A stretch of 64,000 nt of DNA. It comes from JAJDTQ01 sp963422385. GTDB taxonomy: Bacteria > Desulfobacterota > Binatia > UBA9968 > JAJDTQ01. The position numbers and the translations under genes were made by a program. This document shows, one piece after another, positions 45,024-55,327 of this stretch (the first letter of the stretch is position 1; every line of letters begins with the position of its first letter). The stretch lies in assembly GCA_963422385.1 (NCBI GenBank), contig OY729432.1:2790001-2854000 (forward strand). Reading direction: 5' to 3'. A model generated the notes under the pieces. It did not search any database. It had not been told where the DNA came from and saw only the letters and a program-made list of their open reading frames with translations.

Positions 45024-48000
45024 ATGACCACAAAACCTTCCCGGAAGCCTTGGCACGAGGTCGTGCAACTGCGCGACGACCTGAAGACGGGAGAGCTTTC
45101 GCTGGCCGTGTTCGCTGCCGACCTTTACGACGTGGTCATGCAGAAGGGCCGGCGACCCGTCTACGAGAATCCGGCTGAATTCTTCGCCCTTACCTACCCG
45201 ACCTACAGTCTGCGCGGGCTGGTCAAGGACGTATGCCTCCGCTTGGCCGGCAAGAGCGACAAGGCATATCGCAAGCTCTCGGTCAACTACGGTGGCGGCA
45301 AGACGCATACGCTCATCACGCTCAGGCACTTGGTGCACGACCCGACCGCTCTACCCGACCTTCCAGCCGTCCGGGAGTTCGAGGCGCCGAAGGCACGGGT
45401 CGCGGCGCTGTGCTTCGACAAGATCGACCTGGAGAAGGGTGTCGAGACGCCGGGTCCGATGGGACTGTCAGGACGCTCAGGCATCCGTGGAGCATTATCG
45501 CTTTTCAGCTTGCGGGGGTGGATGGCCTCAGACTCATCCACGCCGAGGGTAAGGACGAAGAACGCGACACCCCGCCGGCCGAACCGCTAGTGGTGGATCT
45601 GCTGTCGAGGCCGCAGGAAGAGGGTCTTTCGACCCTGGTGGTCCTCGACGAGGTCTTGATGTACATCCGCGCCCAGATCGAAACGGATCCGGCTTGGCGC
45701 GGACGCTTGGTCAGCTTCTTCCAGTACCTTACCCAGGCGGTGGTCAAGGTGGACCGTTGTTCCCTGGTGGCATCGCTGCTCGCCTCCGATCCCAGGAAAC
45801 ACGACGACTTCGGAAACGAGCTGCTTCGAGACATATCCGATGTCTTTGGCCGTCAGATGGAAGAGGACGCGAGTCCCGTGAGCAAGGAGGACGTGTCCGA
45901 GGTTCTGCGGCGGCGCTTCTTCAAACCCGAATCGATTCGCGATCCGGGCGTTTTCCGTCCGCACGTGACTTCGGTGGTGGGCTGTATTGCCGCTCTCGAT
46001 GAGGGGACCCGGAAGGAGCGAGAGGCTGCGGAGAAGCGCTATCCGGACAGTTATCCCTTTCACCCGGACCTTACGGAGACCTTCTACACTCGCTGGACCC
46101 AGCTCGACGGTTTCCAGCGTACGCGAGGCATCCTGCGGACGTTTGCCATTGCCCTTCGTGATGCGGAGAAGTGGGACACCAGTCCGTTGATCGGGCCGAA
46201 CATATTGCTGGATGAGCCGGGAGAGAACGACTTGGCCGAAGCGGCGAGCGAGCTGGCTGCCGTCGCCAGCGTAGACACAGGCACTGGCAAGCATCAGGAG
46301 TGGCGACCGATTCTCGAAGGAGAGCTTGCCAAGGCACGCATGATTCAGGCCGAGGCTACGGGTCTGCGCCATCGGGAGATGGAGCAGGCGGTCATTTCGG
46401 TATTTCTGAGCTCTCAGCCGATCGGTCAAAAGGCATTGAACCAGGAGTTGATGGTGCTGCTCGGAGCAGCCGACCTGGACAAGATAGAGATGGAAAAGGC
46501 GCTTTGCCGCTGGACGGAGCTGTCCTGGTTTCTGGACGAGGTGGAGGTGGCCACCGGAGAAACCGACCCGGGCGGAACCTGGCAATTGCCGAAGGCATGG
46601 CGGCTTGGCAATCGCCCCAATCTGCGTCAGATGCACCACGATGCCTGCAACACTCGCGTGCCGCCCCCACTGGTGGAGTCACAGCTCATCAATGCCATCG
46701 AGAAACTGAAGACGCTTACCTCCGGGGCGTCCGCGGCGGGCGCAAAGGTGCATAACCTGCCCGAACGTCCGCGCGATATTGTCGACGACGGCGACTTCCA
46801 TTATGGCGTCCTTGGGCCAAAAGCGGCCTCGGAGTCCGGTAAACCGAGCGCAGAGGCCAAGCAGTTCATCGACGAGACCACCGCGGCCGACCGCCCTCGG
46901 GTCCACCGCAATGCCATCGTCCTCACCGTTCCTTCCCGAGATGGCCTCGATGCGGCGCGTACGCGAATTCGGGAGTATCTCGGCTGGGTGGAGGTCCGCG
47001 ATCAACTCAAGGATCAGCCCATCGATCCCATCCGTGAGCAGATGCTCGCCAACGAGATGGATTCCGCAAGAAGGTGCATCCCGGGCGCCATCACGCAGGC
47101 CTACTCCATCGTCGTGACGGTCAACGAGAACAACGATGTCCAAGCCCTCAAGGTGGTGGTGACCGGCGAATCCTTGTTCACGACCATCAAGGCCGACAGG
47201 CGATCCCGTATCCAGGAGACCGCCATCAGTTCCGGAGCGATGCTGCCGGACGGCCCCTATGACTTGTGGCGGGAGGGGGAGCATTCCCGCCGGGTCAAGG
47301 ATCTGGTCGGCGCCTTCGCCCAAGTCCCGAAGCTGCCCAAGATGCTCCGGACGAAAGAGATTCTCGATACCGTCGTGCAGGGAGTTCAGGAAGGAATCTG
47401 GGTGGCGCGGGTTTCGCGTCCTGACAGGACCGCCAGGACATTCTGGCGCACTGCCATCGACGAGCCCGCGCTCAAGGACTCGGGTCTGGAGGTTTGGTTG
47501 CCCGAAGGTGCGACACTGAGCGAGATCACGACCGACCTGCTCGAGCATGAGAAGCTCCCGGGACTGTGGCAGGGTGGAGAGATCAGCGTCCAGGACGTGT
47601 ACGACTATTTCGCCGGCGGCCACACCGTGACCCTGCCTAGGGAGGATTACGAAGAAACGTTGGTCGTACCGAAGTGCGAACCGGCTCACGTCGAGGCCGC
47701 GGTTTCGCAAGCGGTTGAGCAGGGGCTGGTGTGGTTGACCAACGGACCGGCCTCGATCCTGAACGAGCCGGTGCCTGCCGGAGTGCTCGGCGCCTCCGCG
47801 ATACTGCGGCCGCCGCCCGAACGTTTTGCAGTCGACGAGTTGACGGCGGCGTCAATCCCCGATGCCTGGAGGGACGGTGAGTCCAACGCTCTCGCCATCG
47901 CCACCGCGTTATCGGCGAAGCGGGGGATGAACCTGCCCTGGTCCACGGTGCAATCGGCGATAGGGGACGGTATCCGGACGCGATGGATCGAGGTCGGCGA

Positions 48001-48322
48001 CAGCGGCGCCTCGTGGCCGTGCGACTTCGCCGGCGCCAAGCACGTGATCCTTCAGGTCCCGTCCACGGAAGGTGGTGGGGATGAGGGCCGTCCCTCAACT
48101 CCGAAGCCGCAGGGACTGCTTGTTGCCGAAGCTGTCTTGGAAGCCAACGGTATCCAGGATTTGGCGGATCAGGTTCCGGACATTGCCAAGGCAGCGGTGG
48201 GCAATGTCCTCAAGTTCAAGGTCCGAGTCGAGCTCGGCGGAGAAACGGCTCCCGACCCAAGGGCCGTGGAAAAGATCAACGAGTTGCTCTTCGAGGTGTC
48301 CGACAAATTAAAACTCGCCTGA
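45024..48322 (+). pseudogene. DUF499 ATPase (Hma-type), one-base frameshift
   Basis: A gene of about 1100 codons. The first open part starts at ATG 45024 (GAACGAGGAC upstream) with W-H-E-V-V-Q-L-R-D-D-L-K-T-G-E-L and P-loop V-N-Y-G-G-G-K-T-H-T near residue 85. After V-E-T-P-G-P a G is missing at about 45458; restoring it gives D-G-T-V-R-T-L-R-H-P-W, and the frame then runs open to 48322 through V-V-L-D-E-V-L-M-Y-I, S-Y-P-F-H-P-D-L and the long C-terminal region. DUF499 ATPases accompany DUF1156 methylases. All three core genes of this system are therefore disrupted. Confidence 0.85.
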
Positions 48323-48402
48323 GATGGGTTCCGGTTGACGGCACCTTTCCATGGCCACTCAAGACCGGTGAAAAATCTGTTCCAGATCCGCCCTTCCTCT
48401 GG

Positions 48403-48423
48403 ATCCCGGATCAAGTCCGGGAT
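48403..48423. repeat. REP-like palindrome atcccgga-tcaag-tccgggat
   Basis: Perfect 8-bp arms around tcaag, within tctggatcccggatcaag and tccgggatgacg. This motif is a widespread short extragenic palindrome in many GC-rich and alphaproteobacterial genomes, from general knowledge. It lies between the two blocks and is not part of a gene. Confidence 0.7.
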
Positions 48424-48672
48424 GACGATGTGGACGTTGGCGGGCTATTTTCGTTGGCGGTGATGCAAAAGTCTCACGGTACTATTTGGCCCTCCCCAGC
48501 CGGTCCGGTCAATGGATGCGAGCGACCATTTGAGACCTTGCGGGATCATGTTCTTCGCCTTGCGATCCGGTCGCGACAGAGTTGCCGTGTGATCATCGTG
48601 TCCCTTCGTGAAACATGTGCCCCAAGCCCCGGTTGACAACGGGTTCCGGGCACAATAGGGTCCCCATGCTAA

Positions 48673-48699
48673 AAAAGGCTCCAATGTTGTTGGCCTTTT
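48673..48699 (+). terminator. Possible hairpin terminator, aaaaggc/gcctttt
   Basis: Seven-base arms aaaaggc (48673-48679) and gcctttt (48693-48699) flank a 13-nt loop, with an A-tract on one side and a T-tract on the other. It could end transcription leaving the DUF499 gene. The stem is short and the loop long, so this is weak. Confidence 0.3.
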
Positions 48700-48738
48700 G
48701 GGATACTCCGTCAACCGTTCGATGATATGGAGGAGATC

Positions 48739-49747
48739 ATGACACGGAAACTCACAGTCTCATCATTGGCTCTGGCCGCTACCCTGGTGCTATCCGGGGT
48801 CGCGTCGTATGCGGCAACCGACAATTTCTTCGCCGGCAAGACCATCCGCATCATCGTCGCCTATTCGCCCGGCGGCGGTTTCGACGCCTACTCGCGGATG
48901 CTTGCGCGCCACATGCCCAGGCACATTCCGGGCAATCCCACGGTGGTGGTCCAGAACCGGCCCGGCGCCGGCGGCCTCATCAGCAGCAACTACCTCTACA
49001 ACAAGGCCAGGCCCGACGGCCTGACCATCGGAAACTGGATCGGCGGTTTGATCCTGCAGCAGCACCTGGGCAACAAGGGGGTACGCTTCGACGCGGCGAA
49101 GTTCGAGTGGATCGGCGCACCGGTCCGGATCCACAACGTCTGCATGGCCCACAAGCGTAGCGGGATCCTGGACCTGGATAAATGGCGCGCGTCGAAAACG
49201 CCGGTCAAGTTCGGCGGCAGCCAGCCCGGCTCCACTCTGTGGGACATACCGCGGATCCTGATCCACCACACGGACCTTCCCATAAAGCTCATCTGAGGGC
49301 ACGGCGCCGGTGCTGGCCGGCGTGTGCGCGAGCTGGGAAGGCCTCAAGAACCCTTGAGCCGCGGCGCTGGCCAAGGGTGACGTGCGCGTGTTGTTGCAGC
49401 TTGTGGAAAAGCCCCATCCGGCCCTCACCGGCGTGCCTCTCACCAAAGACGTGATGAAGACGGATGAGGGACGGCAGGTGATGAAGACCGTGATCCACGA
49501 CATCGGCGGTTCCCTCAACCGGCCGTACTCTCTGCCTCCGGGCACGCCCAGGGACCGGGTGATGATCCTGCGCCGGGGGTTCGACGCCGCCATGAAGGAC
49601 CCCGAGCTCCTGGCCGAGGCAAAGAAGGCTAGGTTCGACATCAGCGCGGTCTCCGGTGAGAAGGTGGAGCGGCTCGTGGCCAACATCGGCAAGCTTCCAC
49701 CCGAGTTGATGGCGACCATCAAGAAGACCTTTGCGCCCAAGAAATAG
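48739..49747 (+). pseudogene. TTT-family solute receptor, broken
   Basis: Extracytoplasmic tripartite-tricarboxylate receptor of the Bug type. ATG 48739 follows GGAGGAG. The signal peptide M-T-R-K-L-T-V-S-S-L-A-L-A-A-T-L is followed by I-I-V-A-Y-S-P-G-G-G-F-D-A-Y-S-R-M-L and V-V-V-Q-N-R-P-G-A-G-G. The frame stops at TGA after D-L-P-I-K-L-I (about 49296). A shifted frame resumes T-A-P-V-L-A-G-V, meets another TGA (N-P-(stop)-A-A-A-L) near 49358, and continues V-L-L-Q-L-V-E-K-P-H-P to the normal C-terminus at 49747. About 10-20 codons are also missing. A second, intact receptor lies at 59130-60167. Confidence 0.8.
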
Positions 49748-49828
49748 CAGAGACCGCGCACCGGCAACAGGGGGAGGGGCCTTCAGCGAAGTCGTCTCCC
49801 CCTGTTCGTACCTGTGTAGACCCGGCAA

Positions 49829-50455
49829 ATGGCTCGCCCCTCGGGACTGGCATACAGCATTCACACCCCTCGTCTGATCCTCCGTTGCTGGCATCCGACG
49901 GACGCCACTCTGCTGCAGCGGGAGATCAACGAGAACCTCGACTATCTGCGCCCGTGGATGGACTGGGCCCGCCAGGAGCCGGAATCCCTCGATATGAAGA
50001 CGGAACGGCTGCGGCGGTTCCGGGACGATTTCCTCTCACGGCGCGATTTCGTCTACGGGATATTCGGCGCCGACGGGGTGAGGATCATCGGCGGCACCGG
50101 TCTGCATACACGGGAGCGCAAGGACGCACGGGAGATCGGCTACTGGATCAGCCGGCCGTACGCCAACAAGGGGCTGGCCACCGAGTCGACGGCGGCGCTG
50201 ACGCGCGTGGCTTTCGAGGTGAACCGCGTGGAGCGGATAGAGATACGCTGCGACCCGCGTAACGGGGCCAGCGCCCGGGTGGCGGAGAAGCTCGGCTTCA
50301 CCCACCGTTCGACGCTTTACGGCAACAAGACCGATTCCGAGGGGTGCCTGCGGGACACCATGGTGTGGAGCCTGGACGCCGCCGACTACCCGGGCAGCCG
50401 CGCGTCGGCCGCGTCCGTGGCCGCCTACAACCGCGCCAGGATCAGGATCTTGTAG
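49829..50455 (+). CDS. GNAT acetyltransferase (RimJ/RimL-like)
   Basis: A 208-residue N-acetyltransferase: T-P-R-L-I-L-R-C-W-H-P-T-D-A near the start, I-G-G-T-G-L-H-T-R, E-I-G-Y-W-I-S-R-P-Y-A-N-K-G-L-A-T-E as the acetyl-CoA-binding motif and A-R-V-A-E-K-L-G-F-T-H-R. RimL-type members acetylate ribosomal proteins or small amines. Substrate unknown. The C-terminal about 30 residues are Ala/Ser/Arg-rich and extra. Confidence 0.85.
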   Translation: MARPSGLAYSIHTPRLILRCWHPTDATLLQREINENLDYLRPWMDWARQEPESLDMKTERLRRFRDDFLSRRDFVYGIFGADGVRIIGGTGLHTRERKDAREIGYWISRPYANKGLATESTAALTRVAFEVNRVERIEIRCDPRNGASARVAEKLGFTHRSTLYGNKTDSEGCLRDTMVWSLDAADYPGSRASAASVAAYNRARIRIL

Positions 50456-50502
50456 CCGCCACGCCGTCCTTGTGCGTTGCGCCGCCCCGCGACTCCCGGA
50501 GC

Positions 50503-51633
50503 CTATCGGATGTTGTACAGCCGCGTGACGTTGTCCGCGGTGAGCCGCCGGCGCATCTTCTCGCTCAGCCCGCCCATGGTCTGCTCGATGAACTCCTGGG
50601 AGTCGGGCCAGACGCCGTCCCGGTGGGGATAGTCCGAGGCCCAGCAGAAGCTGTCCGGGGCGTACTCTTCCGCCAGGTGGGCGCCCACCTTGTCGTCCTG
50701 GAAGGTGGCCCAGATCTGGCGCCGGAACAACGCGCTGGGAGGGGTGCTGATCATGCCCTCGTACTCGCCTTCCCTGAACTTCGTGTCGAGGCGCTCCAGC
50801 ACGTAGGGGATCCAGCCGGTGTGACTCTCGGCCATCACCACCTTGAGGGCGGGATGCCGCTCCAGGGCACCGCACAGGATGATGGACACGAGACACTCGT
50901 CGGCCTGCATGGCCACCACCGCGATGTGCGCTTCGTAGGAAACCTTGGGGATGTCCCTCTTGAGCTTTTCCTCCGCGTTCCGGGGACCCACGGTGGTGGT
51001 GCCGTGGCCCGCGCCGATGTGGAACGACAGCGCTACTTCCTCTTCCTCGGCCGCGGTCCACATGGGCTCCCACATCTCGTGCCAGATGGGCGCAGGCCCG
51101 TTGAAGAAGTCGAACAGCGCACCCTTGAGCCCGAGGCCGTTCCTGCCGATGCGACGGACTTCCGCGGCCGCGCTCTCGGGCGAATGGGCGGGGATGTCCG
51201 CGATGCCGATGAAGCGGTTGGGATCGTACTCGCAGAACTCGGCAATGAAGTCGTTGTAGGCCCGGTAGGTGGCGGTGATCACCTCCGGCTCCTTGATGCT
51301 GTCCTCCACGAAACGGATGCCGTAGATGACCTCCGCCGCGATGTTGTCGATGTCCAGGTCCCTGGCCCGGAGCTTCGGGTCCGACGGATGTGTGGGTTCC
51401 CAGCCGGCCTCGCGCATTCTCCGGCCCCGGTGGTTGGTCATGGGCTGCCGGCCCATCCAGGCCCGGTGACCGCCCATCACCGCGCCGTCGCCGATCCACA
51501 TCGGTTTGCCGTCCACCGTACGCACGTTGGGCACGCGGTCCTTCAGCTTCGCGGGAGCGCGGGACGTGAAGGTGTCCTCGTCGAGATAGAAGAGATCCAT
51601 GTGTCCGTCAGCAGAGATGATTCGGTCGCTCAT
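50503..51633 (-). CDS. Amidohydrolase (PF04909)
   Basis: A 376-residue metal-dependent hydrolase or decarboxylase. I-I-S-A-D-G-H-M-D-L-F replaces the usual H-x-H with D-G-H-M-D. Then come L-S-F-H-I-G-A-G-H-G near residue 186, M-A-E-S-H-T-G-W near 262 and A-S-D-Y-P-H-R-D-G with the catalytic Asp near 336. GGAGGGAACG precedes the start. Substrate unknown; a close structural relative is at 26574. Confidence 0.87.
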   Translation of the reverse strand: MSDRIISADGHMDLFYLDEDTFTSRAPAKLKDRVPNVRTVDGKPMWIGDGAVMGGHRAWMGRQPMTNHRGRRMREAGWEPTHPSDPKLRARDLDIDNIAAEVIYGIRFVEDSIKEPEVITATYRAYNDFIAEFCEYDPNRFIGIADIPAHSPESAAAEVRRIGRNGLGLKGALFDFFNGPAPIWHEMWEPMWTAAEEEEVALSFHIGAGHGTTTVGPRNAEEKLKRDIPKVSYEAHIAVVAMQADECLVSIILCGALERHPALKVVMAESHTGWIPYVLERLDTKFREGEYEGMISTPPSALFRRQIWATFQDDKVGAHLAEEYAPDSFCWASDYPHRDGVWPDSQEFIEQTMGGLSEKMRRRLTADNVTRLYNIR

Positions 51634-51892
51634 GATCGTTCCCTCCGATCCTGACTTCTCTCACAGTCTTCCCCCGGTGGAAAGCCTGACGGGCTCTCCC
51701 TTTGGACCAAGCAGTATCCATGGCGATGCAGGCGACTTTGTGAGGCTGATTCGAGTGATGCTGACCGCGGTCGCAGAACTGTTTCCCTTGTATCGCGAAC
51801 CTTACGGGTTCGCTCGAACGCCGCACCGGCTTTGGCATGTGACATCCGTCAGCGATCATCGCCCTTCCAGCACGCACCTACCCTTCCTGGTT

Positions 51893-52180
51893 CTACCGCG
51901 CTCCCGCCCTCGTGACACATCGGTCCGGACGGCCGTAGCTGAACTCGCCATCCTTGCTCAGATACATAAGAGCGGCCGGCATTTGACCGCCCGGAATGCT
52001 CCCCCGGTAAAGCACACACCCCTGTGGTCCGATGCTTGCGGGGGTGTAGACGACGCCCTCTTGTTGGACCGGAGGGCCCAGACTCCCTGGAGCGGGCTGC
52101 AATTCCCATACTCGTTCATTCGCGCAAGCCGCGGTGAGCAGAGCCGCGCAACCAAATGTAAGGGTGCGAAACCGAGCCAC
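51893..52180 (-). CDS. Small lipoprotein downstream of the autotransporter
   Basis: A 95-residue frame starting GTG 52180, just after the autotransporter stop. M-A-R-F-R-T-L-T-F-G-C-A-A-L-L-T-A-A-C is a lipoprotein signal with lipobox T-A-A-C. The mature part ends with G-C-V-L-Y-R-G-S-I and C-V-T-R. I do not recognise the family. The 4-base gap to the protease gene suggests co-translation. The remaining 51634-51892 shows no gene. Confidence 0.55.
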   Translation of the reverse strand: MARFRTLTFGCAALLTAACANERVWELQPAPGSLGPPVQQEGVVYTPASIGPQGCVLYRGSIPGGQMPAALMYLSKDGEFSYGRPDRCVTRAGAR

Positions 52181-52184
52181 CGGA

Positions 52185-54535
52185 TCACCAGGTCGTGCGG
52201 TAGGCAAAACCGATGTTCGTTTCGCGTTCGCCCCGGACATGACCGGCGTTCACCGCACCGCCGCCCTCGATCGCGAAATTCCCACCGAGAGCTTCATGCT
52301 CGTGGCGAAGCGTCATCCGCAACTCTCGTCCATCGGGCCGCAACGGAATGCGAAACTTGTCATAGAGCCTCCTTCCGTTCTCCATTTCACCGTTCTCTAT
52401 ACGAAACCTACCCGTACCGGTTTCGGCGCGTAATGGCTGCTCCAGGACGATCCCTGTGGTTCTGGTGCCGACACGCATCGACATTGCGGACAGCATGGAA
52501 GGAGTTGCCTGGAACATTGCGTCCTTCTCGTACTGCGGAATGCTGAGCGACACCGTGCCCGTGGCATTTACCTTCAATCCGTAGCCGAATTCATGCTCGA
52601 AGGCACGCGAAGTCCATACCATGCCGGATCGCAGGTCCGTTCCGAACGCGCCGGAGGTCTTGGTTCCCAGGTGTCCGCCCTCGTCGAAGCTCAGTCCGTA
52701 TCCCCACCCGTCATGGAGTGGCTGGAGCGAGAGGCTTGCCGACGTCGGACCGAACCCCGCTATCCACTTCTGATCGTGCGGAAACCGGACGCTTCCATGG
52801 CGACCGACCTCCGTCCACCGCAAATTCAGGGCGTCGAGGCCGGGAGCTGGCATGAGTGGCTCCTGCATGTCCTCGAACCGGGGGATGGGGAACGGCCAGC
52901 CGTTCGATCCGAGATCAACGTAGACAGGGGAACCCAGAACGGAAAGTTCTGCTCGTCGAATGCAGCAAGCTCGATATTGGCGACGCGTTGCGCAACCGAG
53001 CCGAAAGCAGCCGGTGTTTGGAGCGCCGTGCGGCTGAGTGCACGGGCGGATTGTCCCGCATTGAGTGTACCGACCGGGGACAGCGCCGCCTCAAGATCGA
53101 GATGCCCTGCTCCATACGTCTCCAGATCGGCATACCTCCCGCTCCGATCAGCGGTATCGAGCATACGCTTCACGATTGCCGTGTTTCCTCGCGTTCCTCG
53201 GAAGTGTTCCATCAACAGCGCGAGCGATCCTGATACGACAGGCGCGGCGAAGCTGGTGCCCCACATACCGTCTGTGACATCGCCCCTTCCTGGACTATGT
53301 GGATTGGGCTCCAGACCTCGTACCGTGCCGGGAGCGGCAAGGCAGTAGTGCGGCCCATGCCGAGTGGCGTGCCAGTCACGCGGGACTGGACCGCAGCGGT
53401 TGGAATATTTTGCAATGACGCCCGTCCTCGAGTTCGTCGCAACGACCGCCAGGGAATGCCCGCGTAGCTCCGGGATGTAGTAGGGAAGGTCTGCACCCAA
53501 GCCGGAATAAGATTTCCCGTCATTGCCGGCGGCGTAGACGATGATGGTCTTCTCCGCATCGCGTCGGTCTACCTGCAATGCGGCATCCAGGTACCTCGGC
53601 TGGTAATGCCTGTACCATCGCAATTCGGAATCAATCGCACTGGATTCCACTTCTGGGTCGAACTGGGCACGCCCGTAGGAACGATTGATTATGTCGAATT
53701 TCGAGTATCTGTTCCGCTGGTCGCTTGCGCGCCGATTGTCCAGTTGTCTGCGGTCTGCGTCAGAAAGCAGGGTGATGGCATATCGTATCATATCGTTGGC
53801 GTAAGCGTCCGCTCTTTGATCGTCCGAGAGATTCTGCGCCACCGGTATTATGGTTGCTCCCGGTGCGACGCCGAGATTCTTCCCGGCCGCAATCGAAGCT
53901 ACAGTGGTCCCATGAGCAAATCTGCCGTAGGGCGTTGGCACTTCCGACCATCGAGCCAGCCGTTCGATCACGTCATCTTCGCTGAAGTGCTCGTCTACCA
54001 CGAATACGAAATCGTCCCTCGTAGGCCAGCCATCTCCGCTCACGATTTGCTGCACCCAACGATTGCGTGCTTCGTTGTCTCCTTGGCTATCGGCCCGGAA
54101 AGCTCGACAGGTACGGTTACGCAGGCAGGAATCGACATCGCTGAACAACTCGTCTCCGAACGGGTGTGAGTAGGAAAGCGTTGCGCCGTCCGCATCGCGC
54201 AGCCTTACCCTACCACCGAATTCCGCCGTTTGCGTATAGTCCACGATAGAGTCGTCGATGCCGATCCTCACGCCGCTGCCCGTCAGGCCCTTGGCGTAAG
54301 CGTGATGTGCGCCGATTTGTTCAAGCACGCCCGGCTGGTGAGTCGTAAACCGCGCCGTGCCGAGATGATATATCGGGTTGGAGGCCGTTGCAGGCGGGCG
54401 CGTCGGTTTTGGCTGCGGCCCTGGCGTTGGGCGTGCTGCAGTGGGGCCAGGACCACCCCCGCCGCCACCGCAAGCGACCAGCAAGAGGAGACTGGCTGCC
54501 GTCGCGACCGTTGCTACACGCCTGGACATCATCAT
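52185..54535 (-). pseudogene. Subtilisin-like autotransporter lipoprotein, one frameshift
   Basis: About 783 codons. M-M-M-S-R-R-V-A-T-V-A-T-A-A-S-L-L-L-L-V-A-C-G is a lipoprotein signal, followed by a Gly/Pro-rich linker. The S8 catalytic residues are Asp in I-G-I-D-D-S-I-V-D-Y, His in F-A-H-G-T-T-V-A-S-I-A-A-G and Ser in W-G-T-S-F-A-A-P-V. Near 52922 one base is missing after F-P-F-W-V-P-L-S. The shifted frame continues D-L-G-S-N-G-W-P-F-P-I and about 200 residues of alternating beta pattern ending in A-Y-R-T-T-W, an autotransporter-like barrel. Without the barrel the protease would not be surface-exposed. Both halves look otherwise intact. Confidence 0.78.
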
Positions 54536-54614
54536 GTGCCTTACATCCTTTCTTTGGTCCGCGACCCCAGCGACGCCGACCGCAACCTCGTGATTGCCTG
54601 ACGCCTGAGCAGAC

Positions 54615-55086
54615 GCCGTTTGCCTCATCTGGTAGAGGGCGCCGGGGCGGTGGGTGTTCAGGTTGTCCATCACCCGTGTGATCTTCCTGGCGCCGGAGTA
54701 GCGCCCGGCGATGTCACTGGTCGCGGGAACCGGTTCCCGCGTCTCGCCGGGCAGTTGCCGGGGCGTCTCGTCCATGCACACCACCGGAAAGGCCGCATCG
54801 TAGGGACGCCGGTAGACATCGAGAACCTTCTCCATGGCCGCCGCGAAGTCCGCGTTGCCCTGTGGGGGAATCACCCGGCCGACGCGCCGCCACGGCTTGA
54901 TGGCGTTTTTTTCAGGACCCGTCGCACCGTCTCGTGCGACACACTGTCGATGTGGCCGAGTTCCACAACGCGGTCCGCCAGCAACCGCAGCGACCACTGC
55001 GAGTGGCCTGCCGGCGGCTCGGCGCAACTCAGCGCCACCAGGTGCGCCTCGAACCCGCCGCCGTTGGATGACCGGAAAGCTACCAT
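54615..55086 (-). pseudogene. IS630-family transposase remnant
   Basis: The HTH part H-S-Q-W-S-L-R-L-L-A-D-R-V-V-E-L, then S-H-E-T-V-R-R-V-L-K-K is followed, after loss of one A in the homopolymer at 54905-54911, by N-A-I-K-P-W-R-R and V-V-C-M-D-E-T-P-R-Q-L. The catalytic first Asp region is kept. An internal deletion then joins E-P-V-P-A to M-D-N-L-N-T-H-R-P-G-A-L-Y. N- and C-terminal ends are missing. No inverted terminal repeats could be recognised. This is a dead insertion sequence. Confidence 0.78.
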
Positions 55087-55122
55087 GAAATAGCCGACTT
55101 ATCATCTGTGACTTGACGCTAC

Positions 55123-55248
55123 ATGGGTGTGGCCAGCGGCGGGGGTTGCAGCGATCCGCTGACCCGGGAGCCCGGCCGGGTGGAGGCGGACGTGGTGGAC
55201 GGCGTGGTCCCGGAGGACGCGCCCGGGACATCCACGGCGTTGCTTTGA
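55123..55248 (+). pseudogene. C-terminal scrap of a hydantoinase B/oxoprolinase-like protein
   Basis: Forty-one codons: G-V-A-S-G-G-G-C-S-D-P-L-T-R-E-P then R-V-E-A-D-V-V-D-G-V-V. This matches the family C-terminal pattern (glycine-rich loop, D-P-L-x-R-x-P, V-x-x-D-V-x-x-G-x-V). Everything upstream is replaced by IS630 sequence, which suggests the transposon or a related deletion removed the gene. It is too short to be functional. The region from 55249 to 55327 has nothing visible. Confidence 0.6.
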
Positions 55249-55327
55249 GGCCCGAATCACGGGAGGTGGACGCCGCCGCCACCGAAACGCCGAGGCGAAG
55301 GCCCGCCCGCCGCAGGGTAGGGGCGCG

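Larger units (their letters stand above)
48323..48738. other. Gene-free spacer with a REP-like palindrome and a hairpin
   Basis: This 416-bp gap separates the defence island from the TTT receptor remnant. It holds a REP-type palindrome (48403-48423) and a hairpin (48673-48699). Short open frames here have no family resemblance or ribosome binding site, and I see nothing else in it. Confidence 0.6.

Noticed and set aside
51634..51892. Possible small gene between the amidohydrolase and the lipoprotein
   Set aside because: Short open frames exist on both strands, but none has a family pattern, signal peptide or ribosome binding site. A small hairpin (cgaacc/ggttcg) is present but not tRNA-like in context.
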